A stretch of 64,000 bases of DNA from Arbacia lixula (Eukaryota > Echinodermata > Echinoidea > Arbacioida > Arbaciidae): positions 33,167,850 to 33,231,849 of the forward strand of contig OZ022577.1 of the NCBI GenBank assembly GCA_963669155.1. Reading direction: 5' to 3'. The position numbers were made by a program, and so were the translations under genes. The notes beneath the pieces are model-generated. The model was given only the letters and a program-made list of their open reading frames with translations, was not told the DNA's origin and did not search any database. Within the stretch, counting starts at the first letter, position 1; every line of letters starts with the position of its first letter. Shown in pieces: positions 1 through 13,500 of the stretch.

Positions 1-1520
1 ATATGCACGATTTCATGATCACCAAAGTTATGAGCTGATGCAAGAGGTAAATTCAGAGATGCTTTATTACTTTTAAATAAAAATTGATATCAACAATGCA
101 TTATTTTTTAAATTATTTAATATCTATTTGTGGCGTCATGAAATATGCTTGATCCCATGCATGTGAATACGTGTAATGTACTGTACACGCCATATATTTC
201 GTGAGTAATTTTTCGCGAATCAAGACTTCTCGACAATTTCACGAGTGGTTAAATTCGCGAACGTGGAGTCCTAGTACCAGCAATACATGTGCTTGTGCAT
301 GTCATATGCATATTTTTGTGTGCTGTTAAATTCGTGAATAGCAAATGACTTGCGAAATTCACGAAAATAAAACCCTGCAAAATATATATGGCGTGTAGTC
401 AGTATCAATCATCATCCGTGAGGTTGGTATCGTACTTGTAGAATTATGCAGGTGTACAGTGCTGTGGAAGGTCTATCCTACGTGCGGTTAAAACTATAAG
501 ATGGACAAAGTCTCATTTCATTAATTCTTCTTCTTCAAATTAGTAATGTTTCCTTTCATTCTGAAGATGATTAGATGCAAATGTGAAGCGCATCTTGTGC
601 TAGACAGGAGTTACATACCATTCGGGGCATTCCTTGAACAAATTTATGTCCAGACAGCATTCAGAGCTAGCATGGCTAGAGAAACTAATCTGATGGTGCT
701 AATAACGCAACAGGAACACTGCAGTATTGATTTCCATTGGCAGAAATTGACCTAGAAATACATTTTTGAGACAAATTCAACCGCAAATTTTTATTTTTTT
801 TTTGTCTCGGGTTAGGATCAGGGTAAGGTTTAGAATTAGGGGAATTGTAAGATTAGGATTATGGTCAGGATTAATAAGTAGGATTAGGGTTAAAATTAAT
901 AAAATTGGTGGGATACCAAAGTTCATTAGCACCAATCCGACTTTTGCATGTGCTTGCACTGAACTGATCCGTTAAATGATATCCATAAAAAAAAACCGAA
1001 ATTATAACTTATGTGAACAAACATAAGGATGTGGCAGATGCTAGATGCTTGCTATTTGAATTCTGTAACCAGTCTTTATCTGTGTCTGGGTGTAACAAAC
1101 AATCACCATTGCTGTTTGTCACAAAAGGTAGAAGATCTATTCCATATAGGTGTGCAGTGTGTGTGTGGGGGGGGGGGGGGGGGATGACATTCTTGGTCAA
1201 TATAGATGTCAATATCAATATGATGTAGCTTCAGTCCAGTATAACTTTATTAAGTTTGGAGATATCGTTTAAGAAATGGACTTTGGACCCAACAAAGTCA
1301 GTGGTTTCAGTTTATTAAACTAAAAAAAAACTCCCCTTAGCTGAAAATCAAATTACATGTACACTGTTTATGCTTTTCAGAATTATTGCATATAGGTATA
1401 GATATTTTACTCCAGGCAAGTGTGGTTTAACATTAGATACATCAGCAGGAATTCATTACAAACTCTTTAATTTCTGAATTATAAGAAAATCTCAGTTTGA
1501 ACATGTTTTTTTCTTTCAGA
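1..1520. other. Region upstream of ESF1 exon with the start codon; no gene seen
   Basis: No coding exon is supported here. The stretch holds a small TIR element (184-398), degenerate GGATTAGG-like repeats around 815-900, and a (GT)n/(G)n tract near 1150-1182. The ESF1 start-codon exon has its own splice acceptor at 1519-1520, so an untranslated first exon and the promoter should lie in this stretch or further upstream. I could not place them. Confidence 0.5.
184..398. mobile_element. Short MITE-like element with inverted ends
   Basis: The left end reads TACACGCCATATAT and the right end is its reverse complement at about 384-398. Between them are several copies of TTCGCGAA/TTCGTGAA-type words in both orientations. 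No coding capacity. The superfamily cannot be told from these ends. Confidence 0.5.
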
Positions 1521-4500
1521 ATTTTTCTGAGGAATCAGACTGTGGTTATTAAAGCAAAGGAAGTGAAGATGGATGCTCTCCAAGATCCTCGATTTGCCGC
1601 TGTGGCAAAAGATCCAAGATTTCGTGAGGTCCCAAAGCAGGAGCGCAAGGTCAAGATTGATAAACGTTTCCAAGGCATGTTCACAGACAAGCGCTTCAAG
1701 CTGAAGTACTCAGTAGACAAGCGAGGCCGCCCAGAAAACCAGACCTCCAAGGAGAACTTGAAAAAGTTTTATGAGCTTGAGGGATCAGATGAATCCGAAG
1801 ATGAACAGGAGGCGCACAGTCCAGTTCAGAGTCGAACCTCTCGGGGCAAGAAAAAGGTGGACAGAAGTCCAGAAAGTCCAAGGAAAGAGCAACTCAGTGG
1901 ACAGAAGAAGAGGAGAAGGAGTGGACGAGAGCTACTTCTGGAATTCAAGAGAAAGAAGACAAGGACACCTGTTTCTCCCAGAAAATTAGATGCCATTGAT
2001 CAAGATATTGAGAATGTCATCAGACAGAGGAGCAGAATGAGACCTCAAGTGGAGGAAGGAGCAGCAGATAGTGACAGTGATGACTACTCAGCAAGTGAGG
2101 AGGAAGTAGAAGAGGAGGAGGAGGAGGAAGAAGAGAGTGGTCTTGGAAGTGACGAATTTGACGACGGGAAGAACAAGAACAAGAATAAAAGTGAGTTGTG
2201 CTCCGACTGTTAAATCATGCTTAAATTAAAGTAAGGAAGCATATTATGATAGACAAGTGTTCCAGACCAACAATTGAATGGGACTCCCCTGTTTCCTGTG
2301 ACCTGTAATCATAATCTTACCTCGAATGAAAAGTTTTATATAATTCTCATTAGCGAAGACACATTTCACATAAGTTATTCTGCTCTCTACTGGATACTTC
2401 TCTTGAAGATAACTATTTAAATCTGAATCAAATACAAGAATCTTAAAAACCTGAAAAATATTTTTTTTTTCACTTCCCAAAATATTATATTTGTATTTAG
2501 CTTATAAAGAAAAAAAGAGGAAGAGCAGGTAATGTTCATAAAGAAACAGGCATGGACAATAAACATTGATGTTTGAAGTTTTGCATAACCACTAAATTAT
2601 AAAACTCACCGATGCAGAACTTGGCACAGGCTCCAAGTCTGGACCTTCCTCCTGGGAGAAGCAGCCGGGCATCGACCTCGCCAGAGGGGAGGGCAATGTA
2701 GAGACCAGCTCCGATGATGACTCAGACAGTGACTCGGAGGACGATGACGATGAGGACATCCCGGCCGGCACGGTCCCCGAGGACCTGAGTGGGGGGTTAA
2801 GTCACAGCTGGGGGGAGCTGGATGGGGAGGCGGAGAGGGACGAGGCCACCAGTGACAGGCTGGCCATCTGCAACCTGGACTGGGACAGTGTCACCGCCAG
2901 GGACCTCTACGTGCTGCTCAACTCATTCAAACCAACGGGTAGTGTGCTGCATTCTGTCAAGGTAATGGTCTCTTGCTTCTTCTGTCTTCCTTCCAAATGT
3001 TCTAATTAGCCCACTCCTTGTCAATACGGTACACCCGCATAACACTGGACAATCGCACATGGCATGATTATTTATGTGAAAATATATTGAGAATATATAT
3101 TTTTTAAATGGCCTTCATTAAATCGACAGCATTACAAATTTACCTTTATGTGTACATTCAAATGGCTATTTATCATTTGTGTTCTTGTCACATTTTTCAG
3201 CAAAATAACAATGAAGTTTCAAGTTTTGAATTTCAAGTAAGTTCATTCACTTGCTGAAGCATGTACACAGAGGATAACAATATAAAATATGTGAACAAAC
3301 ACTTATACATATGGCATGTAAGTAGATTAAGTAAGTGGGTAGCAGCCAGAAAGGATGCAGCCGTAGACAAACATTTGGTCTGTCACAGGAAGGAAAGGTA
3401 GTAAGTAATGATGTAAGACAACTAGTGTGATGGTGTGATCCCCATTGTAGAAAATGAGTGGCACAAACACAATGTGTCAGGTCCAGAGAATGATTGTGTG
3501 CCCCGTGTGAATTTACTGCACCACCATTTTATCAGTATCAGTCATATTATTCTTCTTGTTTTTGTTTTCTTTGAGCCATGCGTTCCATAGTTGTGCAGCA
3601 CAGATATTTTACCAAAAATGACATTCCGCCATTTTGAGCCTGGTGTAAGAGATTGTCTGGGCTCCGTTACATAAAGGTTTGCGATCAATCGCAAAATGGC
3701 AATAGCCAATTAACATCATTGTTGCATGTGCTTTTTGTTCAAAAGGCTGACCAGTAACCAATCAGAATTTTTGGCTTTCAAATTTGCAATTGATTGCAAT
3801 CCTTTGTTACGGAGCCCTGGTGAGACAACTGTTTATTTTAGCAGACCTAGATATCTTGAAAACATGCTCTTTCACAGATCTACCCATCAGAGTTTGGTCT
3901 GGAGAGGATGCGGGAGGAGGATGCTGTGGGCCCGCAGGAGCTGGTAGAGAGACGGGGGAAGATGGAGAAGATGGATGGAGCGGAGCAGCAGCGCTACCAT
4001 ATGGAGAAGCTCCGCAAGTATCAACTGCAAAGGTAGCAGCCTCAGCGGAACTAATGCAATATAAGCATGTGTATAAATATGCAGTAAAGGGTAGTTGTAA
4101 GATATGAACACATAGTATTCAATCATTAGACCGTGTAACCTGGGAAATAAAATGATCCAATTGTTTTGCTTCAATGGAAATGGGTCACATGAAGATTTGT
4201 TTTTAAACAGAGCATTAACTGGTAATTTCAAGATCTCAAAATCTCAAGGTATCAAGATACCTGTGTGTGTGGCTTACTTGTCAAACTTCAAAACATTTCT
4301 CCCCTTGGCTGATATGAGTAATCAGTTGATGGAAATGATAACTTCTAAAACACAGCTGAAAATCAAATATCATATAAATCATGCAAACAGAAACAGCATA
4401 GCGAATGTGCCCACTTTAAAATGTTGTGCATTGAGTAGTATGATATTTAATCTATGATTGTAATTTTGTACATTAAGTGGTATAAGATTTGATCTATGGT

Positions 4501-7500
4501 TGTACTTTTATACTTTTGAGTGGTAAAATATTATCTATGATTTGAATTGTGTACATTGGGTGGAAAAATCAAACAAATCAAATCAATTAAAATCCAATGG
4601 AAATGTCTTGTTCTTCACATCCAGGCTGAAGTACTTCTATGCTGTGGTAGAGTGTGATAGTGTGAACACAGCAGAGAGCATCTACGAGCAGTGCGATGGC
4701 ATGGAGTACGAGACCAGCGCCTCTAAACTGGACCTCAGGTAAGGTTGACTGAGCGGGGAGGGATGTGTCAGTGGTAGCTGCTGTGTGTGACGCTTTTTGC
4801 TCCAATTTGTATCTATTTGTACTCATACTGAGTGGAGACAAGAATGAGCCTTGAAATATAGTACATGTACTGCGTGCTGTTGTATTACATGTAGGTAAAT
4901 AAACCAGTGAAACAGAAATATATTTATCAAGTAACGATTTTCAACCACGTGCCTATCCATTTTTGTCTCGCCCACCGGAGGTGAAGGCGAGACTAAGGGA
5001 TCCAAATGGCGTCCGTCCGTCGTCCGTCCGTCGTCCGTCCGTCGTCCGTCGTCCGTCACAAATGTTAAAGTTTACCTGCAAGACTTTCTTATGATCCATA
5101 ACTTGGCAACTGTTACAGCAATGGCAGCCACACTTGGTTGATAGAAGCACTAGGGGTATCTTCATGTTATGGTGTTGTCAGAGGTCATGTGATGATGTCA
5201 AAGGTCATTTGAGGTCATATATTAAAGAGTATGTGCAAGACTCTCTTTTTCTATGTTAAAGTTTACCTGCAAGACTCTCTTTTGACAAATAACTTCACAT
5301 AGGTTGCTTGGATTACAACCTAACTTGGGTCATAGATGCACTGGGGGTACCTTCATGTTATGGTACCGTTGGAGGTCACAGGATAAGGTCAAAGGTCATT
5401 TGAGGTCATACGTTAAAGTTTACCTGCAAGACTCTCTTTTGACAAATAACTTCACATGGGTTGCTTGGATTACAACCTAACTTGGGTCATAGATGCACTG
5501 GGGGTACCTTCATGTTATGGTGCCGTTGGAGGTCACAGGATAAGGTCAAAGGTCATTTGAGGTCATACATTAAAGTTTACCTGCAAGAGTCTCTTTTGAC
5601 AAATAACTTCACATAGGTTGCTTGGATTACAACCTAACTTGGGTCATAGATGCACTGGGGGTACCTTCATGTTATGGCGCTGTTGGAGGTCACAGGATAA
5701 GGTCAAAGGTCATTTGAGGTCATACATTAAAGTTTCAAGTCTCCAAAAAAATTATTCTACTTTGTTCACTTTACATGCATGCCTTATTACAATCATAATG
5801 TTCAGCATTATTCATGTCTGTTGACAAACTTTCTTATATAAACGTATCAATTTTAGAAACTTTATTCCATGTTCAGTTTTCAACTGCAGCACTAATTTTA
5901 ACCTTTTTGCATTTCTATGCCCCCCAGAGACAAAGTTTACTTCGCCTCTATTGTGCAACTGATTATCATCCTGTTTTGTCTTTGTCTAATCTAAAAGAAC
6001 TCGGTGGAGGCTTTTTATTCCATCTCAAAGAAGGGGGAAGGTGGGGGAGGGGGAGTAGATAGAGGAAGTAGCATTGCGTGAAATAGCCCTTCTCATTTAT
6101 GGAATGTTACATTCTATGGCAGATATTTCACAATCAGCCAGGGATACAATTCTTTTGCGTAGCAACGGAGATCGCGATATTTCTGGTTATTTTCGCAAGT
6201 GGGCGAGACACAATATTGCTAATGCCTTGTTTTTGTTACTATGTTCGGTGTTTCTCATTGAAACATGTATTCAATCAAACTACAAAAATTCACACTACCT
6301 ACTTATAAAGACCACATATTTGAGTTGAGCATTCTTTATATACAGGTTTCACTTTCTAATAATAACTTCCACCATGAATCCCACCTAGGTTAATCCCAGA
6401 TGATATGACCACCTGCTCAAAGACCGCATTTCTTGTCTCCCTTGAGCGGTCTTTGTATACAGGTTTCTCTGTATCATGATCACTTCCCCCATGAACCCCA
6501 CCTACTCTAGGTTTATCCCAGATGATATGACCACCTGCTCATAAAGGCCACAATTTTGGTTAAGTGGTCCTTATATACAGGTTTCACTTTCTTATGATCA
6601 TTTCCACTGTGAATCCCACCCTCCCAGGTTCATCCCAGACGATACAACCTTTGACCAGGCCCCCCGTGACGAGGCCTTTGACGCCCCTGAGGCAGCCCAG
6701 TACCGCCCCATGGAGTTTCAGACTTCGGCCCTGACCCACTCCAAGGTGCAGCTGACATGGGACCAAGACGACCGGAGGAGAGCCCGGCAGACGGAGGACG
6801 TCTTCAGGAGCAAAAAGAATCTGGAACAGATGGAGGAGCACATCAAGGCTTACCTTGCCTCATCGTCCAGCGAGGAAGAGGAGGAGGAGGAGGTCGACTA
6901 CGACGACGACGATGAAGAAGACGTGGAAGAGGAGGAAGATGAAGATGATGGAGATAGTGAGTGTCAGGGCTATGGATTTCATTATAGTGAAATCTGCTTT
7001 AAAGACCATGTTTTTTGTTTCTCTTGAATCATTCTAAATGATCATGGGTTCTTTATTCTTTTCCTTAGATCAGCAGTGTGTTTGTCACTGAAAAGGGTTC
7101 CAATATGCATGTGCTCATTTTCTTTTGATGAGCATGATGGTGAAGAAGAGGGGAGAGTCAAAAATTGTACATGTAGATTGTGATGAGTGGGAGGACGAGG
7201 AAGGCCTGGACTCTGTTGCATAAAACTATCCATTGATTGTAACTTTGCTACCGATGGCAACTTCTATGGGAACCTTGAATTTGATTGGAATAATAAGAGA
7301 GAGGAAATTAATGACCCATGTGTCTTTAGTTGAACTAAGGTAATTAATAATTTAAGAAGCTTCTGGCATAATAGACTTTGTGGATTGACATGTGTGGGGC
7401 ACAATGAGCATTGTTGTTTTCTGAATTAGTTATCTGATACACAAAAATTGTGACATCCAAATTTGTCCAAAAGTGAAAATCTCATGACATGTTCCAAGGA

Positions 7501-10500
7501 CTATTTTAAGTAAAGCAATTGATAAAATTTCACTAAACCTGCTTCTAAAAAAAGTGACATCCTTTGACTTTATGATGTGTAAATTTCAACTTTACTCGCA
7601 TTATAAATTATTTTTTATTTTACTTCAAACGTGTTGAAAGTTTTTTTGAGCACTTTGCAGCATCAAAGAAGTGTTCACTTTTCTCTCTAACCCTGCTATA
7701 GGCTCGAGCAATGAAGATGATTCCGAAGACAAGAGCAGAGGGAATGAGAAAGGAAGAATCAACAAGTACCGGGACCTTCTGAAAGGCCTGGATGAGAAGG
7801 AGAAGCAGGCCAAGGATGACAGGGATATGGAGATGGAGATCTCATGGGAACCAGGTTAGTCTCTCACAGCATGTCTTTGGCCCCTTTCATATACCATAAT
7901 CATGATAACACCACTATACTACTGATGCACGTTGGAAAGAAAATTTCCAGCCAGCCTGTAAAAACGCTACTCATATACATCAAAACAGCCGTAACATTGC
8001 GGTGTTTTGATCATGGGGGACTCTCCCCACACCCTTAGCTAGAGCAAACACAGGATAGTGACACACGAATCTCATGCCAGAGTGTGATGCACAATGTGCA
8101 ACATTTATGGCTAATTTGTGGACACAGTTTATCAAATTTGCTTTCCGCAATATATAAACTTTGCCAAACTAGGCCAGATATGGCAACAACATTATATTTT
8201 TTTTAGTAATTACTGGAAATTCAATGGTTTGATTTCAACCAAGAATTCAATGGTATATTTTTGGCCAAACCTTCAAGTTTTCTGAACATAGAAGATGAAG
8301 TGGCTGAAGCTAACAGAGAGGGAAGCACACAGATCAACTGCGTGGCAGTCAAATTGCTCAGTCATTATTGCTGATAATCAAAAGTTACATCCCAGAACAA
8401 TATATTTGTGATGTCTAGTCATAAATGGGTAAAGAATTACCGTATCGGTGTATAAGACGCATGTTTCTTCCCTTGAAAATCATGCCAAAGTCCAGGTGCG
8501 TCTTATACATGGCGTTAGCAAAAATTGGGTCTTTCAAACCAACACGTATACACATGTATAGGACTATGCATTGTGTGACATTAGAAAAAGTAGATGGCTT
8601 TGATAGCCCGATACAATTGTTGTACCATTAATACGATCTCAATCAGCTCTGGCCACAAGCTGGCACTGGTACACAAAGAATATAGAGCTACATTAAGACT
8701 CTCTATGACAAAGAGCGATCTTTGTGTACTAGCGCCAGCTTGTGGCCAGAGCTGATAACAGAATCAATGGCAGTCTCCATCAAACAGAGTTTTCTAGTTT
8801 AAGCCTTTTGATCAGCGGTTTCTTTGAGTTGTCTCGCGGACAAATACTACTCCTGGGGCTTTTTTAGTTCCGTTTTAGTATGCTGGTGATGTGATTGAGA
8901 TCGTATTACTGGTACACCAATTGTGTCAGGCTATCAAAGCCATCTATTTTGTGTATATGTGTTGAAACTTTATACGGACATTATTTATTATTTTTATTTC
9001 AAATTGCGTGCTCAAAGTCGGGGTGCGTCTTATCCGCCGTTGCGTCTTGTACGCCGAAATTTACGGTATGATATACCATTAGCAATCTTCAATGACGTCT
9101 GCAGTACTGACTGATTCTTTTCCGATTTTTATCTGCAAAGGTCTGAAGGAGTCCACTCAAGAAATCGTGAAGAAGAAGTTAGAGACTAGTGGCTCTACCC
9201 CTTGGGAGAAATACTTGGAGAAGAAGAAGGACAAGAAGAAGGAGCGAAAGGAAGAGCAAAAGAGGAAGAGAAAGAAGGAAGGGACGGAAAAGCCAGATGA
9301 TGTGAGTAAAGAGGTTGAGATGTGAACATTCCTGAAGAGTGAGGACATATCAGTTGGTAACCAAAAGGGTGATCACTTGCAATTTTTGCAATTCTGTGAT
9401 TTTGCAAACTTGATGTCATTTTTGTTTTCAAGTGATAATTTCAATTTGATCCTCCTTCCTTCTTCCTTGAAGAGATTCCCTTTCCAGATACGATTACAAA
9501 ATAATTGATCGATCTGTTTGCATTGAATTTGCCGAAACATTGTTTTTTTGTCAGTTTGTCGGCAGTGAATGAAACATTTCTAAAATTCTAAAGAACTGAG
9601 TTGGTTTCTGGTATAGCAAAATCTCTTTCATTTTATATATACATGTAGGTAACTTTACTCTATAGTGTAATTGCTTGTTGGGATTATATCTGCATGTCAA
9701 ATATCTTTACAAATTATTTTACTCAATTTACAGTACATGTATTATTACTTGTCATTGTATTTGCACATCAAATAAATTTTGTATTTTCAAATGTCACAGT
9801 TATTTACTCTTCTGTTCCACATATTCCGTTTTGAGGTTGGAGACATCAAAATTAACTATTCAGGCTTTTATTTTCTTTCACATGAAACAGGTATTTATTC
9901 AAATTCAAAACAATTCATTGATACATTTTCACTCTGACGGAATAACATTTTCATTTTACAGTAATTTTTCTCTATAATGTTGATGTACAATTCTACCTTT
10001 TCTGGTAACTGATATAACACTTTCTTCCTGTCTTTCTCCAGTGCTTCATTAATTTCTGGCATGCACAAGTCTTAATTTTATTCAAAAACATATACCAAAA
10101 CTTACATATACCTATGATCAACACCAGAATCGTTTCTTAAATGATAATTGTGTATAAAATCCAAACAGCAATGGTTACAACATCACACATCATGTGAATT
10201 GGTTGTGTTTTGAACAAAGTCAGAACAAATATCTGTATTCAAAAGCGCTCCATAATCACTGCTTGTCATTTCTGCTAATCTCCTAAAATGGAATGTTAAT
10301 TTCACAGTTTAAGAAGGTATGTTGTAAGTCTTCTTACAACTTACACTATTTAGGCTTCATAATGCCAGGAGTTTAATGATTTCTGGTGAATGCTAAGTGC
10401 AAATCTTGTATGATATAATTTTGTTTTTGCAGGACGAAGAGGGTGCAGGAGACTACCAGGCCTTCAGTGATGATGACCTGCCTGCTGATGTGGACCTCAA

Positions 10501-13500
10501 AGATTCCTTCTTCACCGATTCTCTCAAGACAACGGACAAGCCAGGTATGGCTGGAAGTGGTAGGCGGTAGTGCTGCACGATATCACCTTTTTGCATTAGG
10601 CGATTATTGTCACTCAAAATTTGCTGATAAGTAGATATATATCGTGTGGTGAATAAATCAGTTCAAATACATATTGCTTACGATCATAATGTTGTATGTT
10701 CTCACTTTCTGTGTGAAGCTTTCAGTTATGCACAATTTATAAGTGATTGTGCCCCCCCCCCAAAAAAAAAAAAAAAAAAAAAAAAATCTTTCCAAGCAGT
10801 ATGTCCTTAAATCTTCTTGAATGTGTTAAATAAGCAGACTCAGCAGAGAAACTCAAGTTCATATTAAAAGTGCACCTTTCCATACAATCGAGACAACATT
10901 CTTTAAACTAACGTTATCTTGACTTATTGCTGTAACTATCCAATTGCTTCTACCTTTGTTTATCTATATTTCCAGCACATAGACACTTTTGTAGCGATAC
11001 CCGCTCAAAAAGGATTGTGTATTATTGTTATTGATATAAACTCCTCTTCTATGTGCTGCCTAGAACCATCCCAATGAATTTACAGTTAAATTATGTTACC
11101 ATAATAGTGTGTGTGATACATATAGAAGTGGATGAGACTTTTCTGTTGTTGGCAAGTTGGTTGGCGAACATGAATGTTTTCTCTACATGTTGAGTCTCAA
11201 ATGATTGATTTTGCCATTCAAGATGGTATGTTATAGCTTTTGGTTCAAATTCTTCTCATTCTTCAATTTGTGTTGGTGTTCTGGAGATGTGCAATGCAAG
11301 GGATGATAAATAATAAATGGTAACATTTAGGAGTACAAATTAATCAATTTTGTGTACATTTTATATGAATTGTGTAAGGACTTTGCTGCATAATAAATCT
11401 GTTAGAATGTAGCGTAAGATCAATATTCTGAACATTGTTTCACTCCTGTTTTATATGTCCAGGTACAAAGAAAAAGAGATCAAAAGGAAAGAAAGACGAG
11501 AGCAAAACTGAGGAGGAAATCGAAGACGAAAAGCAGCGAAAGGTAAGAAAATTGAGGGGCAAATATTGCGCTTTGCAGATACTAAATGAGTTGCATTTAA
11601 AAAAAAAAACATTTACTGAACAAAATACTGGGGTCAAAATAATGACAATTGGCTCATGATTAGCACTTTTCTGGTGCAGAATACCACCTTGAGTGCTCGA
11701 TTATTATACTGATTTTAACTAAGCTGCCGTGGTCTGTGTTAGAAGCGAGTTATCTTAGTAGATCAGATCAGATTTATTCTAGAGTCCCAGAGCACTCAAC
11801 ACTGTACCATGGTACTCTCGTGGAATAGGATGATAAGTTGATAAAAGTATGAATGTGGCTATTTTTGTGCACTATGTAACCTAATGTATGAATACATCAC
11901 AATGATCTTTATACAGGGAAACCCCGTTATAACGAGGGGATCGGGACCCACACTTTTTCCTCGCTATAGCCGATTGCTCGCTATACCAGTACGTGATCAA
12001 TACATACAGAAAAAATGCATATATAGGACTACACAAATAATAACATATTTACCGTTAGTACTGTAATCTTTTAATGGCTTTGCAAGCATTCTAGATTGAA
12101 TTCACTAGCTAACAATTCACTAAAATATCTTACAGCACTGTTGGAAACGTAAATAAATGATATTTCCAACGCCTCCGTTTACCGACAAATGAAGCAGCGG
12201 GGAGGCTCATTTACCCCGCCGTGCCTGCTGGCATGACCACGTGTATGCAATGAATGATCATTGAATGCAATCTCCAGGCATGGCCGGTCGTACACACGCG
12301 GTGTCACATGTGTGTAGAGGCGCCATGTGCATGCGTGACTTCACGGGGGCATGCAGTACCCAGAGCTAGCTGTATAGAGATACGGCTCTGGCAGAGACAG
12401 TACCGCACGCACGTAATGTGGACATGTATGCATGTGTGGCTGTGTGTGTGTGTGGATTCTTGCACGGTGTGTGTGATCAGTGTTTAACGGCGCAAAGAAA
12501 ATTGCTTGACTATGTGCTGTTGTTGCATTTCCCTCGCTGCGCGGCGTGGCTGTAACGGAGTGCTCGTAATAACGGGGTTGATTTCTTTTCTTTTTCCTTA
12601 TTCTTGGGCTGGGAATTTGCCTCGTTATAGCAGAAATTTCGCTATAGCCGATCTCGTTATATGAAAACAGAATACACGGAGGTCTATGGAAGAAAAATCG
12701 GGCCCCAAGAAATGTCCTCGTAATAACAGGGTTCTCGCTATACCCGTGCTCGTTATAACGGGGTTTCCCTGTATGTCATTTGAATGTCCATGGTGAGAGT
12801 GTACTAATGACTACTATTTCGAAAATAGAGCTTTCGGTAACACCATATGGTTATGATCTTTACGTTAGACAATTTAGACAAGAGCAGATTTGTTGATACC
12901 CCAGGATATTGTAACTGGATGTAGAAAGGCTATCCTAAAATTGGTTTATCACCAATAATATATGACATAAAAACTATGTTTTAGATTAAGTGTACTCGTA
13001 ATTTCAGTAAGGTAGCAAAGTGAGAACTCTATGCATTTAAGAAGTACAGGTTAATTCCACCTGTTCAGTCAAAAGGGGAACAAAGTACATCTAATGATAT
13101 GCCAGGCATGCCTCTGCAATGGTTAATATCAAGGGTTTTCACTATAGATCGTTACTCTGGTATTCACCTGGTGATTTGGTGCACATAGTGACAGTAAAGC
13201 TCCTTAAGCTGAATATTAACAAAGCTGTTATCAGATGTGATGGATGTTTGCGTCCATGTACTCGGCTCAATTCGACACATCATTGTATAAAAATGTGAGA
13301 GCTAGTGAGAGTTGATTGAACTGCCTCTAGATGGTTATACTTGATAGATTCATCAAGAAGTAGCATCATTGCTCATTGTTGGAATCTCTACTCCTCCCAG
13401 GCTGCCCTGGAGCTGCTTATGCTGGACGACGACGACGATGATGGCAAGCAGCACTTCAACCTTAAGAGCATCATCGAGAACGAGACGATGACCAAGAGCA

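Noticed and set aside
815-900. Interstitial telomere-like sequence
   Set aside because: Words resembling GGATTAGG are too degenerate and too few to call a telomeric array.
2501-2528. Possible 28-bp microexon in ESF1 between the first two coding exons
   Set aside because: It has AG and GT borders, but including it shifts the frame of the next exon. Direct joining of 2190 to 2618 keeps the frame and the family sequence.
8438-9114. Small ORFs in the TIR element of the ESF1 intron
   Set aside because: They are chance frames inside a palindromic non-coding element.
12254-12487. 77-codon ORF with many Cys and His
   Set aside because: It lies within the non-autonomous pogo-type element and its composition follows GTGTGT repeats; no domain pattern.
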